From positions 1 through 7,661 of the forward strand of contig JAJZRM010000128.1 of assembly GCA_021802685.1 (NCBI GenBank): a stretch of DNA of 7,661 bases, written 5' to 3'. Of this stretch, positions 1 through 7,661 are shown piece by piece. The translations under genes and the position numbers were made by a program. The notes under the pieces are model-generated. The model had not been told where the DNA came from, did no database searches, and saw only the letters and a program-made list of their open reading frames with translations. Source of the stretch: Deltaproteobacteria bacterium. GTDB lineage: Bacteria > Desulfobacterota > Deferrimicrobia > Deferrimicrobiales > Deferrimicrobiaceae. How positions within the stretch are numbered: the first letter of the stretch is position 1; each line of letters starts with the position of its first letter.

Positions 1-1
1 T

Positions 2-277
2 CTGGGGGGGCGCACCGTTCGATACGACGCGTACTGGACCCGCGACCCTTCCCTTGCGTCCGCCAACCTGATCCCGCTGGCATCCTCGGTCCAGGCCGCG
101 TACACGGATTTCCAGCCGAAGACGCTGGGCATGACGACCAACGAGAAGATCTACATCACCCTGCGCGCGGTCCTGGATACCGGGGTGCAATCCGGCCTTT
201 CCGAATCCACGCCGTGGCGGGTTTCGAACAAGGGGCCGGCCTCTCCGAAAAGGGGAAAGATCGTAAGGAAGCAGTAA
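2..277 (+). CDS. 3' end of an unidentified gene with a fibronectin type III-like C-terminus (partial)
   Basis: An open frame runs in from the left edge and ends at TAA 275-277, giving 91 visible codons. The start is outside the window. Near its end the protein reads as beta-strand-rich: a YDAYWTRDP stretch, then KIYITLRAVLDTGVQSGLSE, followed by a Pro/Lys/Arg-rich tail ending IVRKQ. Alternating hydrophobic strands with a late 'Y-I-T-L-R-A-V' strand and a 'G..SGLSES' turn are what fibronectin type III repeats look like in their last strands, so I infer an extracellular or envelope-associated domain. I do not recognise the family. A strong terminator 60 bp downstream supports this being the real end of a transcription unit. 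Codon use matches the neighbours. Confidence is good that it is coding and low on function. Confidence 0.6.
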   Translation: MGGRTVRYDAYWTRDPSLASANLIPLASSVQAAYTDFQPKTLGMTTNEKIYITLRAVLDTGVQSGLSESTPWRVSNKGPASPKRGKIVRKQ

Positions 278-338
278 ACGGCGCTTCGCGCGCGTCCGGA
301 ACGCCGCCTCCGCGCGTTTCCGGATCGTGGAAATCTCC

Positions 339-375
339 GGACCTCCCGGGAACACCCCGGGAGGTCCTTTTCTTT
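339..375 (+). terminator. Rho-independent terminator after the left-edge gene
   Basis: A perfect 12-bp GC-rich stem (arms 339-350 and 356-367) encloses a 5-nt loop (AACAC) and is followed by a T-rich tract, TTTTCTTT, at 368-375. It lies 61 bp past the stop codon of the partial gene on the same strand and isolates it from the universal stress gene downstream. Confidence 0.9.
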
Positions 376-429
376 CCACGGCCTTTTATCGTTTGCCCCG
401 GTGCGCCAAATAGAACATTATTGATATAA

Positions 430-458
430 TTGACAAAGGCGAATAATCCCTGTATTTT
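430..458 (+). promoter_or_regulatory. Sigma70-like promoter of the universal stress protein gene
   Basis: A perfect -35 box TTGACA (430-435) is followed after 17 bp by TATTTT (453-458, four of six matches to the -10 consensus). A perfect TATAAT also lies just upstream at 425-430, overlapping the -35 box, but no -35 element is correctly spaced for it. The region around is AT-rich compared with the rest of the window. Transcription would begin near 465, giving a leader of about 28 nt before the ATG at 493. Assignment is by eye from consensus and spacing. Confidence 0.55.
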
Positions 459-465
459 CCAGGGA
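447..465. promoter_or_regulatory. Dyad overlapping the usp -10 box, possible operator
   Basis: TCCCTG (447-452) and CAGGGA (460-465) form a perfect 6-bp inverted repeat separated by 7 bp. The putative -10 hexamer (453-458) sits exactly in the spacer. A dimeric regulator bound here would block RNA polymerase. No known factor is assigned, and chance occurrence of a short dyad cannot be ruled out. Confidence 0.3.
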
Positions 466-492
466 AACCGGTCAGGTGGAAAAGGAGGCCGC

Positions 493-984
493 ATGTACAA
501 GAACATCCTGTTGCCAACGGACGGATTAGGAAAATGCGTATTCGGCACCTGTCACGGGGTTTTGCTTGCGAAAAACCTCGATGCCAAGGTAACGGCGGTC
601 TGCATTACGGACAAACTTTCCCCGCAGGAAATCCTGAAGATTTACGACCCGGAAATGATCTTTTCGCTTTCCGAAGGGCAGAAAGCGAAAGAGGCGATGA
701 CCCAGGCGGAAGGATCGAGAAAGGAACTGGCGGACAAGGCCCTGGCCGTCGCGGAGAAGATGTGCATCGACAACGGCGTGCCTTGCGAAAAGGTGCACCT
801 GTCCGGGAAGACCCCGGTGGACGGCATCCTGCAGGCGGCGAACGACAAGGGGTGCGACCTGATCTTCATATCGACGCACGGCAACCCCGGGGTCATGGGC
901 ACCCTGTTCGGAACCGTGGCGACGAGGATCCTCGCGCATTCGAAGATCCCGGTCCTTGTGCATCACTGCGGCGGACCGAGCTGA
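493..984 (+). CDS. Universal stress protein (UspA family)
   Basis: The 163-residue protein has the single-domain Usp alpha/beta fold: an N-terminal strand KNILLPTDG with Asp10, and a C-terminal nucleotide-binding loop at about 127-141 followed by the typical terminal strand KIPVLVHH. In ATP-binding Usps the motif is G-2x-G-9x-G(S/T); here it is Ser127-TH-Gly130-9x-Gly140-Thr141, so the first Gly is Ser and the rest is intact. ATP or AMP binding is therefore likely but not certain. Family members are cytoplasmic and support survival under growth arrest or redox stress. The start at 493 is chosen because AAGGAGG (482-488) lies 4 nt before it; an in-frame ATG at 430 coincides with the -35 box and lacks a ribosome site. 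The protein holds seven cysteines (15, 20, 37, 91, 98, 121, 159), many for this size. It has its own promoter and terminator and so is probably monocistronic. Confidence 0.93.
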   Translation: MYKNILLPTDGLGKCVFGTCHGVLLAKNLDAKVTAVCITDKLSPQEILKIYDPEMIFSLSEGQKAKEAMTQAEGSRKELADKALAVAEKMCIDNGVPCEKVHLSGKTPVDGILQAANDKGCDLIFISTHGNPGVMGTLFGTVATRILAHSKIPVLVHHCGGPS

Positions 985-1016
985 CGACAGACCGCTCCCT
1001 CCTGTCCAGGTGGATC

Positions 1017-1065
1017 GCGACCCGCGGCCGGCCTTTGCGCCTCCGGCCGCGGGTCGCTGTTTTTT
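1017..1065 (+). terminator. Rho-independent terminator after the usp gene
   Basis: A perfect 15-bp GC-rich stem (arms 1017-1031 and 1043-1057) with an 11-nt loop is followed by TGTTTTTT (1058-1065). It lies 33 bp after the usp stop codon and 48 bp before the next gene. The GGT-like gene therefore needs either readthrough or its own promoter, and I see no convincing promoter in 1066-1112. Confidence 0.92.
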
Positions 1066-1112
1066 AAAGGCGCGCGAGCCGCAACCGGACGAAGATCGAT
1101 ACGGAGGTTCGC

Positions 1113-2903
1113 ATGGCATCCGGTGAATCCCGGGACGTGCTCGGCATCCTGGCCGGCCCCGGCCCGGCCGTCTTCACCACCCGCCCGGTCATCATGGGCA
1201 CGCACGGAATGGTCACCTCCGGCCATTATCTCGCCAGCAGGATCGGCCTGCATGTCCTGGAGGAGGGCGGAAACGCCGTGGACGCGGGGGTGGCGACGGG
1301 TTTCGCCCTGGCCGTGCTGGAGCCGTACATTTACGGCATCGGCGGCGAAGTGCCGATTCTCATCTACCTGGCGGACGAGAAGCGCGTCGTGTGTCTCTCG
1401 GGCCAGGGACCGGCCCCGCGGAAGGCGACCATCGAGAGGTTCCGAAAAGAGGGGATCGACTCCATACCGGGGGACGGATTGCTCGCCGCCGCCGTTCCGG
1501 ACGCCGTTTCGACATGGATCCTCGCCCTGTCCCGCTTCGGGACCATGCGCCTGTCGCAGGTCCTTTCCCCCGCCATCGAACTCGCTTCGCAGGGATTCCC
1601 CATGTTCGACCGGCTGCAGGGCGCCATCGAGCGGAGCGCCTCGCAGTTCCAGGAGGCGTGGCCCACCTCGGCGCGCGCCTACCTGCCCGGCGGGCGGGTT
1701 CCCGCCGCGGGGGAACTTTACGTTCAGCGGGACCTGGCCGGGATGTTCCTGCGGCTTGTGGAAGCGGAACACCGGGAGAGGAAACGGGGCCGCCGGGAGG
1801 CGTTGCAGGCCGCGCACGATGCGTTTTATAAAGGAGAGATCGCGGAACGGATCGTGCAATTTGTACAGGAAAGCCGGCTGCCCGACTCCACCGGGAGAAG
1901 GAACGGCGGACTGATCGCGAAGGAAGACCTGCAGCGGCACGCGACAAGGATCGAGGAACCCGTGCGGGGGAACTACCGGGGATACGACGTCTTCAAATGC
2001 GGCCCCTGGTCCCAAGGGCCGGTCTTCCTGCAGCAGCTGCGCATCCTGGAAGGTTACGACCTGGCCTCGATGGGGCACAACTCCCCGGAGTATATCCACC
2101 TCCTGATCGAGGCGGCCAAGCTCGCGTTCGCCGACCGGGAAACGTATTACGGCGATCCCGACTTCGCCGACGTCCCGCTCGGCGTCCTTCTTTCCGGGGA
2201 GTACGCCGTGGAACGCCGCCGGCTGATCGACCCGGTCCGCGCTTCCATGGAGCTGCGCCCCGGAAACGCGCCCGCGTACGCACCCCGGGAAAAGAAGGGC
2301 GGCCTGGACATCCACAAGGGGGACACCACGCACCTCGACGCGGCGGATCAATGGGGGAACATGTTGTCCGCCACGCCTTCCGGAGGATGGTTCCGCAGTT
2401 CGCCGGTCGTCGAAGGGCTGGGCTTCCCGCTCGGGACCCGGTTGCAGATGTTTTCCCTGGACCCCGGCCATCCCAATTCCCTCCAGCCGGGCAAGCGTCC
2501 CCGCACGACGCTCACCCCTTCGCTGGCTTTGAAGGACGGCAGGCCGTTCATGGCGTTCGGGACGCCCGGGGCGGACCAGCAGGACCAGTGGTCGCTCCAA
2601 TTCTTCCTGAACTGCGTGGAATTCGGAATGAACCTGCAGGTCGCCGTGGACGCACCCACGTTCCACACGAGCCATTTCCCCTCCTCCTTCCACCCGCACG
2701 GCGCCCAACCGGGGACGATGCACGTGGAGGGCCGCATACCGGAAACCACGGTTTCCGCCCTTCGGGAAAAAGGGCACACGGTGGAGATCGGAGGGGAATG
2801 GAGCCACGGGCGGGTTCTCGGCATCCGTTTCGACGCGGACAGCGGGGTGATCTCGGGCGTGGCGACGGCGCGGCTGGAAACCGGCTACGCCATGGGGTGG
2901 TAG
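1113..2903 (+). CDS. Gamma-glutamyltransferase-family Ntn-hydrolase, acylase-like variant
   Basis: This 596-residue protein has the full gamma-glutamyltransferase architecture. The large-subunit part begins with VTSGHYLASRIGLHVLEEGG and continues GNAVDAGVATGFALAVLEP. The conserved processing site is Asp404-Thr405-Thr406-His; Thr405 would be freed by self-cleavage to become the nucleophile, leaving a small subunit of 192 residues, close to the 190 of E. coli GGT. Residues that bind the gamma-glutamyl group in E. coli GGT look changed: Arg114 aligns with Gln98, Asp433 with Met446, Ser462-Ser463 with Thr465-Thr466, and the oxyanion Gly-Gly pair with Gly486-Ala487. The sequence resembles YwrD-type and cephalosporin-acylase-like branches more than glutathione hydrolases, so the substrate is unknown. 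There is no signal peptide, so it should be cytoplasmic, unlike the periplasmic E. coli enzyme. The start is set by GGAGG at 1103-1107, 5 nt before ATG. Confidence 0.9.
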   Translation: MASGESRDVLGILAGPGPAVFTTRPVIMGTHGMVTSGHYLASRIGLHVLEEGGNAVDAGVATGFALAVLEPYIYGIGGEVPILIYLADEKRVVCLSGQGPAPRKATIERFRKEGIDSIPGDGLLAAAVPDAVSTWILALSRFGTMRLSQVLSPAIELASQGFPMFDRLQGAIERSASQFQEAWPTSARAYLPGGRVPAAGELYVQRDLAGMFLRLVEAEHRERKRGRREALQAAHDAFYKGEIAERIVQFVQESRLPDSTGRRNGGLIAKEDLQRHATRIEEPVRGNYRGYDVFKCGPWSQGPVFLQQLRILEGYDLASMGHNSPEYIHLLIEAAKLAFADRETYYGDPDFADVPLGVLLSGEYAVERRRLIDPVRASMELRPGNAPAYAPREKKGGLDIHKGDTTHLDAADQWGNMLSATPSGGWFRSSPVVEGLGFPLGTRLQMFSLDPGHPNSLQPGKRPRTTLTPSLALKDGRPFMAFGTPGADQQDQWSLQFFLNCVEFGMNLQVAVDAPTFHTSHFPSSFHPHGAQPGTMHVEGRIPETTVSALREKGHTVEIGGEWSHGRVLGIRFDADSGVISGVATARLETGYAMGW

Positions 2904-2921
2904 GGACGTACGGAAACGGAA

Positions 2922-2958
2922 CGGAGCGCTCCCTCCCATGCCGGGAAGGAGCGCTCCG
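2922..2958. terminator. Inverted repeat between convergent genes, possible bidirectional terminator
   Basis: Arms 2922-2932 and 2948-2958 form a perfect 11-bp stem. After one mismatch the stem extends by 4 bp (2934-2937 with 2943-2946), leaving a 5-nt loop. It sits in the 64-bp gap between the convergent GGT-like gene (ends 2903) and ppdK (ends 2968), where a shared terminator is expected. There is no T-run after it on the plus strand and only a modest T-rich stretch on the minus strand, so intrinsic termination may be weak. Each arm contains GGAGCGCTCC, itself a perfect palindrome. Confidence 0.55.
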
Positions 2959-2967
2959 CCGAAAGCG

Positions 2968-5631
<2,664 letters not shown>

Positions 5632-5687
5632 CAGCACCCTCCACGAGGCATGGTTTCAGACATGGCGCCAATCAGGACGCAGCAGTC

Positions 5688-5717
5688 ATTATAATGAAAC
5701 GGCCGTTCGGTTTTCAA
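5688..5717 (-). promoter_or_regulatory. Near-consensus sigma70 promoter of ppdK
   Basis: On the minus strand TTGAAA (5717-5712) is followed after 18 bp by a perfect TATAAT (5693-5688). Transcription would start near 5681, leaving a leader of about 50 nt before the ATG at 5631. The -10 box is embedded in the palindrome CATTATAATG (5687-5696). This is the best-matching promoter in the window and suggests ppdK is expressed independently of the terC genes upstream. Confidence 0.75.
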
Positions 5718-5730
5718 CGGACGGCCGTTC
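5699..5730. repeat. Two direct copies of ACGGCCGTTC flanking the ppdK -35 box
   Basis: ACGGCCGTTC occurs at 5699-5708 and again at 5721-5730, 22 bp apart start to start, about two helical turns. Each copy has a perfect 8-bp palindromic core, ACGGCCGT. One copy lies in the spacer between the -35 and -10 boxes and the other just upstream of the -35 box. This is the arrangement expected of tandem operators for a dimeric regulator. The same bases can also fold as a 12-bp stem (5698-5709 with 5718-5729, one G-U pair) and so might act as a terminator for terC transcripts, with only TTT following on that strand. Confidence 0.5.
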
Positions 5731-5740
5731 AATGGTACCC

Positions 5741-5769
5741 CCCGTCGAACCGTTCACGGCCTCGACGGG
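5741..5769 (-). terminator. Hairpin downstream of the terC genes, without a U-tract
   Basis: CCCGTCGA (5741-5748) pairs with TCGACGGG (5762-5769), and an inner CCGT/ACGG pairing with one bulged base nearly closes the loop. It begins 16 nt past the stop codon of the distal terC gene. On the minus strand the bases after the stem are GGGTACC and not a T-run, so it may be a 3'-end stabiliser or a rho-assisted stop and not a classic intrinsic terminator. Confidence 0.4.
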
Positions 5770-5785
5770 TATGTTTTCGTTCGCG

Positions 5786-6622
5786 TTACTTTTCCGTCAC
5801 GGGGGTTTTCTCCGGCCCGCTCTCCTGCACCTGCAAGGTCGCCGCCTCGACCGCCTCCACCTGCGCCTTCCTTCTCCTCATGATCAGTTTTCCCGCCACG
5901 ACCACCCCGATGGCGAACGCCACCTCGGCGATCACGGTGCCATAGTGCGGAATGGCGAACCATTTCTGGACCAGGGCGTCCGTCGTCATCATCTCGCCGG
6001 CGACCTTTCCCAGGACGGCGGAGCCGAGGACGACGATGAACGGGTATTTATCCATCAGCATGGAAAGGAGCGTGCTGGTCCCGACGACGAGCGGGATGCT
6101 CAGACCCAACCCGAACAGCAGCAGGAACATGTTCCCCTTGGAGGCGCCGCCGACCGCCAGCATGTTGTCGAGGCTCATGACGAAATCCGCGATGACGATC
6201 AGCTTGACCGCCTGGATCAGGTTCGACGCCTCGCCGACCTTTTCGTCCTCGTGCCCCTGCGTCAGCAGCTTCACCGCGATCCATGCGATCAGCGCGCCGC
6301 CGACGAATTTCAGGAGGGGGATCCGCAGCAATTGCGCCACGAACATGGTGCAGATTACCCGCAGAAGCACCGCCGCGCCCGCCCCCAGGATGATCCCCCA
6401 CTTCCGCTGTTTCGGGGGGAGGTTCCGGCAGGCCAGGGCGATGACGACGGCGTTGTCGCCCGCCAGGACCAGGTCGATCAGGACGATGCTCAGCAACGCG
6501 GATACGAAGGTGTAGTCGAAGGAGATCCATCCCAACCAGCCGAAATCGTACCGTTGGGAGCTGAGCAGCGTGGGCAGGAACGAATCGAAGGATATCGAGC
6601 CGAGTCCGCTAAAGTCGAACAT
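5786..6622 (-). CDS. TerC/YjbE-family integral membrane protein, promoter-distal copy
   Basis: The 278-residue protein has about seven membrane segments (roughly 36-64, 75-98, 101-120, 134-157, 164-188, 194-212, 229-248). It carries the two acidic TerC-family signatures: IDLVLAGDNAVV with Asp50 and Asp56 in the first segment, and ADFVMSLDNMLAV with Asp146 and Asp152 in the fourth. In this family such membrane-buried acidic residues are linked to metal-ion transport, with Mn2+ export shown for some TerC relatives, and tellurite resistance gave the name. The substrate here is not visible. The C-terminal tail (251-278) is hydrophilic, charged and unlike that of the upstream copy. ATG 6622 is chosen because GGAGG (6629-6633) lies 6 nt away and it matches the sister gene's start; a GTG at 6625 is too close. 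It follows the sister gene by 66 bp with no terminator seen, so the two are probably one operon. Confidence 0.92.
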   Translation of the reverse strand: MFDFSGLGSISFDSFLPTLLSSQRYDFGWLGWISFDYTFVSALLSIVLIDLVLAGDNAVVIALACRNLPPKQRKWGIILGAGAAVLLRVICTMFVAQLLRIPLLKFVGGALIAWIAVKLLTQGHEDEKVGEASNLIQAVKLIVIADFVMSLDNMLAVGGASKGNMFLLLFGLGLSIPLVVGTSTLLSMLMDKYPFIVVLGSAVLGKVAGEMMTTDALVQKWFAIPHYGTVIAEVAFAIGVVVAGKLIMRRRKAQVEAVEAATLQVQESGPEKTPVTEK

Positions 6623-6688
6623 CACGCGCCTCCCTCGTCGTCAAAGAATCGCCATGGGGAAACGGATCCTCTCCATGCTCAGTTTATG
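6623..6688 (-). other. Short spacer between the two terC genes
   Basis: This 66-bp gap contains the ribosome binding site GGAGG (6629-6633) of the distal copy. I see no terminator hairpin and no convincing promoter, which supports co-transcription from the promoter upstream of 7495. Confidence 0.6.
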
Positions 6689-7495
6689 TCATTTGCCCGC
6701 GTCCGCCACGGTTTCCGCCAACGATGCCTCCGCCCGCGCCTTCCTCTTTTTCATGATCAGTTTTCCCACCACCACGACCCCGATGGCGAACGTCGCCTCG
6801 GCGATGTAGGTGACATAGTGCGGCAAGGCGAACCATTTCTGGACCAGGGCGTCCGTCGTCATCATCTCGCCCGCGACCTTCCCCAGGACGGCGGAGCCGA
6901 TGACGACGATGATCGGGTACTTGTCCATCAGCATGGAAAGGAGGGAACTGGTCCCCACGACGAGCGGGATGCTCAGACCCAACCCGAACAGCAGCAGGAA
7001 CATGTTCCCCTTGGAGGCGCCGCCGACCGCCAGCATGTTGTCGAGGCTCATGACGATGTCCGCGATGACGATCAGCTTGATCGCCTGTATGAGGTTCGAG
7101 GCCGATTTTACATCCTCGTCCGCGTGCTCCTGCGTCAGCAGCTTCACCGCGATCCATGCGATCAGCGCGCCGCCGACGAATTTCAGGAGGGGGATCATCA
7201 GCATCTGCGCGACGAACATGGTGCAGAGGACCCGCAGCATGACGGCGGCGCCGGCACCCAGGATGATGCCCCACTTCCGCTGTTTCCCCGGAAGGTTCCG
7301 GACGGCCAGCGCGATGACGACGGCGTTGTCGCCCGCCAGGACCAGGTCGATCAGGACGATGCTCAACAACGCGGTCAGGAAGGTGTAATCGAAGGAGATC
7401 CATCCCAACCAGCCGAAGTCGTACCGGTGGGAGCTGAGCAGCGTGGGTAGAAACGAATCGAAGGAAATCGAACCGAGCCAGCTGAAATCAAACAT
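6689..7495 (-). CDS. TerC/YjbE-family integral membrane protein, promoter-proximal copy
   Basis: The 268-residue sister of the gene at 5786-6622 has the same seven-segment layout and the same acidic signatures (IDLVLAGDN, Asp50/Asp56; ADIVMSLDN, Asp146/Asp152), so it should also be an inner-membrane metal-handling protein. Differences cluster in the soluble loop at 123-131 (EHADEDVKS here, GHEDEKVGE in the other copy), around 224-235, and in the last 18 residues. The 100-M here replaces Arg in the sister, at the start of the third segment. Residues 148-183 are identical in both. The start ATG 7495 has GGAGG (7502-7506) 6 nt upstream; an ATG at 7500 runs straight into TAA and can be dismissed. 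It is the first gene of a probable two-gene operon with its own promoter at 7564-7593. Two such near-identical proteins could assemble as a heteromer, or simply raise dosage. Confidence 0.93.
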   Translation of the reverse strand: MFDFSWLGSISFDSFLPTLLSSHRYDFGWLGWISFDYTFLTALLSIVLIDLVLAGDNAVVIALAVRNLPGKQRKWGIILGAGAAVMLRVLCTMFVAQMLMIPLLKFVGGALIAWIAVKLLTQEHADEDVKSASNLIQAIKLIVIADIVMSLDNMLAVGGASKGNMFLLLFGLGLSIPLVVGTSSLLSMLMDKYPIIVVIGSAVLGKVAGEMMTTDALVQKWFALPHYVTYIAEATFAIGVVVVGKLIMKKRKARAEASLAETVADAGK

Positions 7496-7563
7496 TACAT
7501 GCCTCCATCGTTGTTTTCTGACACGGGGGATCTAAGTACCGCTGTACATAAATACGATGACGT

Positions 7564-7593
7564 ATTATAGGCGGCATGTTACCATCCTCTTAA
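7564..7593 (-). promoter_or_regulatory. Sigma70-like promoter of the terC pair
   Basis: On the minus strand TTAAGA (7593-7588, four of six matches) precedes a perfect TATAAT (7569-7564) with an 18-bp spacer. The start would be near 7557, giving a leader of about 60 nt. A small hairpin, AATACG-ATGA-CGTATT (7551-7566), overlaps the -10 box. The leader is too short for, and shows none of the conserved parts of, the Mn2+-sensing yybP-ykoY riboswitch found upstream of some relatives. Confidence 0.55.
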
Positions 7594-7611
7594 ACGATGA
7601 GGGGGGTGGAT

Positions 7612-7661
7612 ATGCCAAGGAAAAGCCCATATGACATCGAGTTGTCCGAAGATGAGCGGTC
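7612..7661 (+). CDS. 5' end of a gene resembling an IS630-type transposase (partial)
   Basis: ATG 7612 follows a G-rich ribosome site (GGGGGGTGG, 7601-7609) and opens a frame that runs off the right edge after 16 codons: MPRKSPYDIELSEDER. This opening, a basic 'PRKSPY' followed by 'I-x-L-S-E-D-E-R', recalls the N-terminus of IS630-family transposases and their helix-turn-helix relatives, which typically continue into a DNA-binding domain. Sixteen residues are too few to be sure. It is divergent from the terC pair, with 116 bp between the two starts. I cannot see the element's terminal inverted repeats because only one end is present. It could instead be an unrelated small regulatory protein. 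Confidence 0.45.
   Translation, partial: MPRKSPYDIELSEDER

Larger units (their letters stand above)
5873..7515 (-). repeat. Tandem duplication of a terC gene, 873-bp period
   Basis: Copy A (about 5873-6642) and copy B (about 6746-7515) align without gaps at an offset of 873 bp. The encoded proteins differ at 28 of their first 250 residues (about 89% identity). Similarity also extends about 20 bp upstream of the start codons, through the ribosome binding site, so the leader was duplicated with the gene. Exact identity runs include 100 nt (6084-6183 with 6957-7056) and 68 nt (6256-6323 with 7129-7196). The 3' tails and the spacer between the copies have diverged. Confidence 0.9.

Noticed and set aside
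430..492. An N-terminally extended usp start at 430
   Set aside because: That codon lies within the promoter -35 box and has no ribosome site, while 493 has AAGGAGG at proper spacing and gives the family's normal N-terminus.
963..2939. A 658-codon minus-strand open frame opposite the GGT-like gene
   Set aside because: Composition is typical of a shadow frame, it spans the usp terminator, and the plus-strand gene has clear family motifs and a ribosome site.
5732..7450. A 572-codon plus-strand open frame opposite both terC genes
   Set aside because: Its internally repeated, Asp/Gln/His-rich product is simply the antisense of the duplicated terC genes.
7496..7563. A yybP-ykoY manganese riboswitch upstream of the terC pair
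   Set aside because: This was expected from the family, but the leader is only about 60 nt from the likely start site and I see none of the conserved riboswitch segments.

Overview
The window is about 7.7 kb of high-GC bacterial DNA with tight gene spacing, GGAGG-type ribosome binding sites and sigma70-like promoters. The proteins look like those of a Gram-negative environmental bacterium. The pyruvate,phosphate dikinase resembles deltaproteobacterial (Desulfobacterota-like) versions, but that placement is an impression from protein style and not a measured result.

Layout, left to right. Bases 2-277 are the 3' end of a plus-strand gene whose last visible part resembles a fibronectin type III-like fold; a strong rho-independent terminator follows. 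A universal stress protein gene (493-984) has its own promoter and a strong terminator. A gamma-glutamyltransferase-family Ntn-hydrolase (1113-2903, plus) keeps the autoprocessing threonine but has lost the usual glutamyl-binding residues. It converges on ppdK (pyruvate,phosphate dikinase, 2968-5631, minus) across a 64-bp gap with an inverted repeat. Upstream of ppdK lies a near-consensus promoter overlapped by two 22-bp-spaced copies of a palindromic 10-mer. Beyond that are two tandem TerC/YjbE-family membrane protein genes (5786-6622 and 6689-7495, both minus), about 89% identical over 250 residues and served by one promoter at the right end. At the right edge a plus-strand gene begins (7612 onward) whose first 16 residues recall the N-terminus of IS630-type transposases.

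The genes do not form one obvious pathway. Ppdk interconverts pyruvate and phosphoenolpyruvate, the two TerC proteins probably handle metal ions such as Mn2+ at the inner membrane, Usp is a nucleotide-binding stress protein, and the GGT-like enzyme probably cleaves an amide or peptide bond in an unknown substrate. I see no CRISPR array, tRNA, rRNA, defence system or clear novel multi-gene system. The most interesting items are the ppdK promoter repeats, the terC duplication with a 100-nt identical block, and the altered substrate pocket of the GGT-like enzyme.
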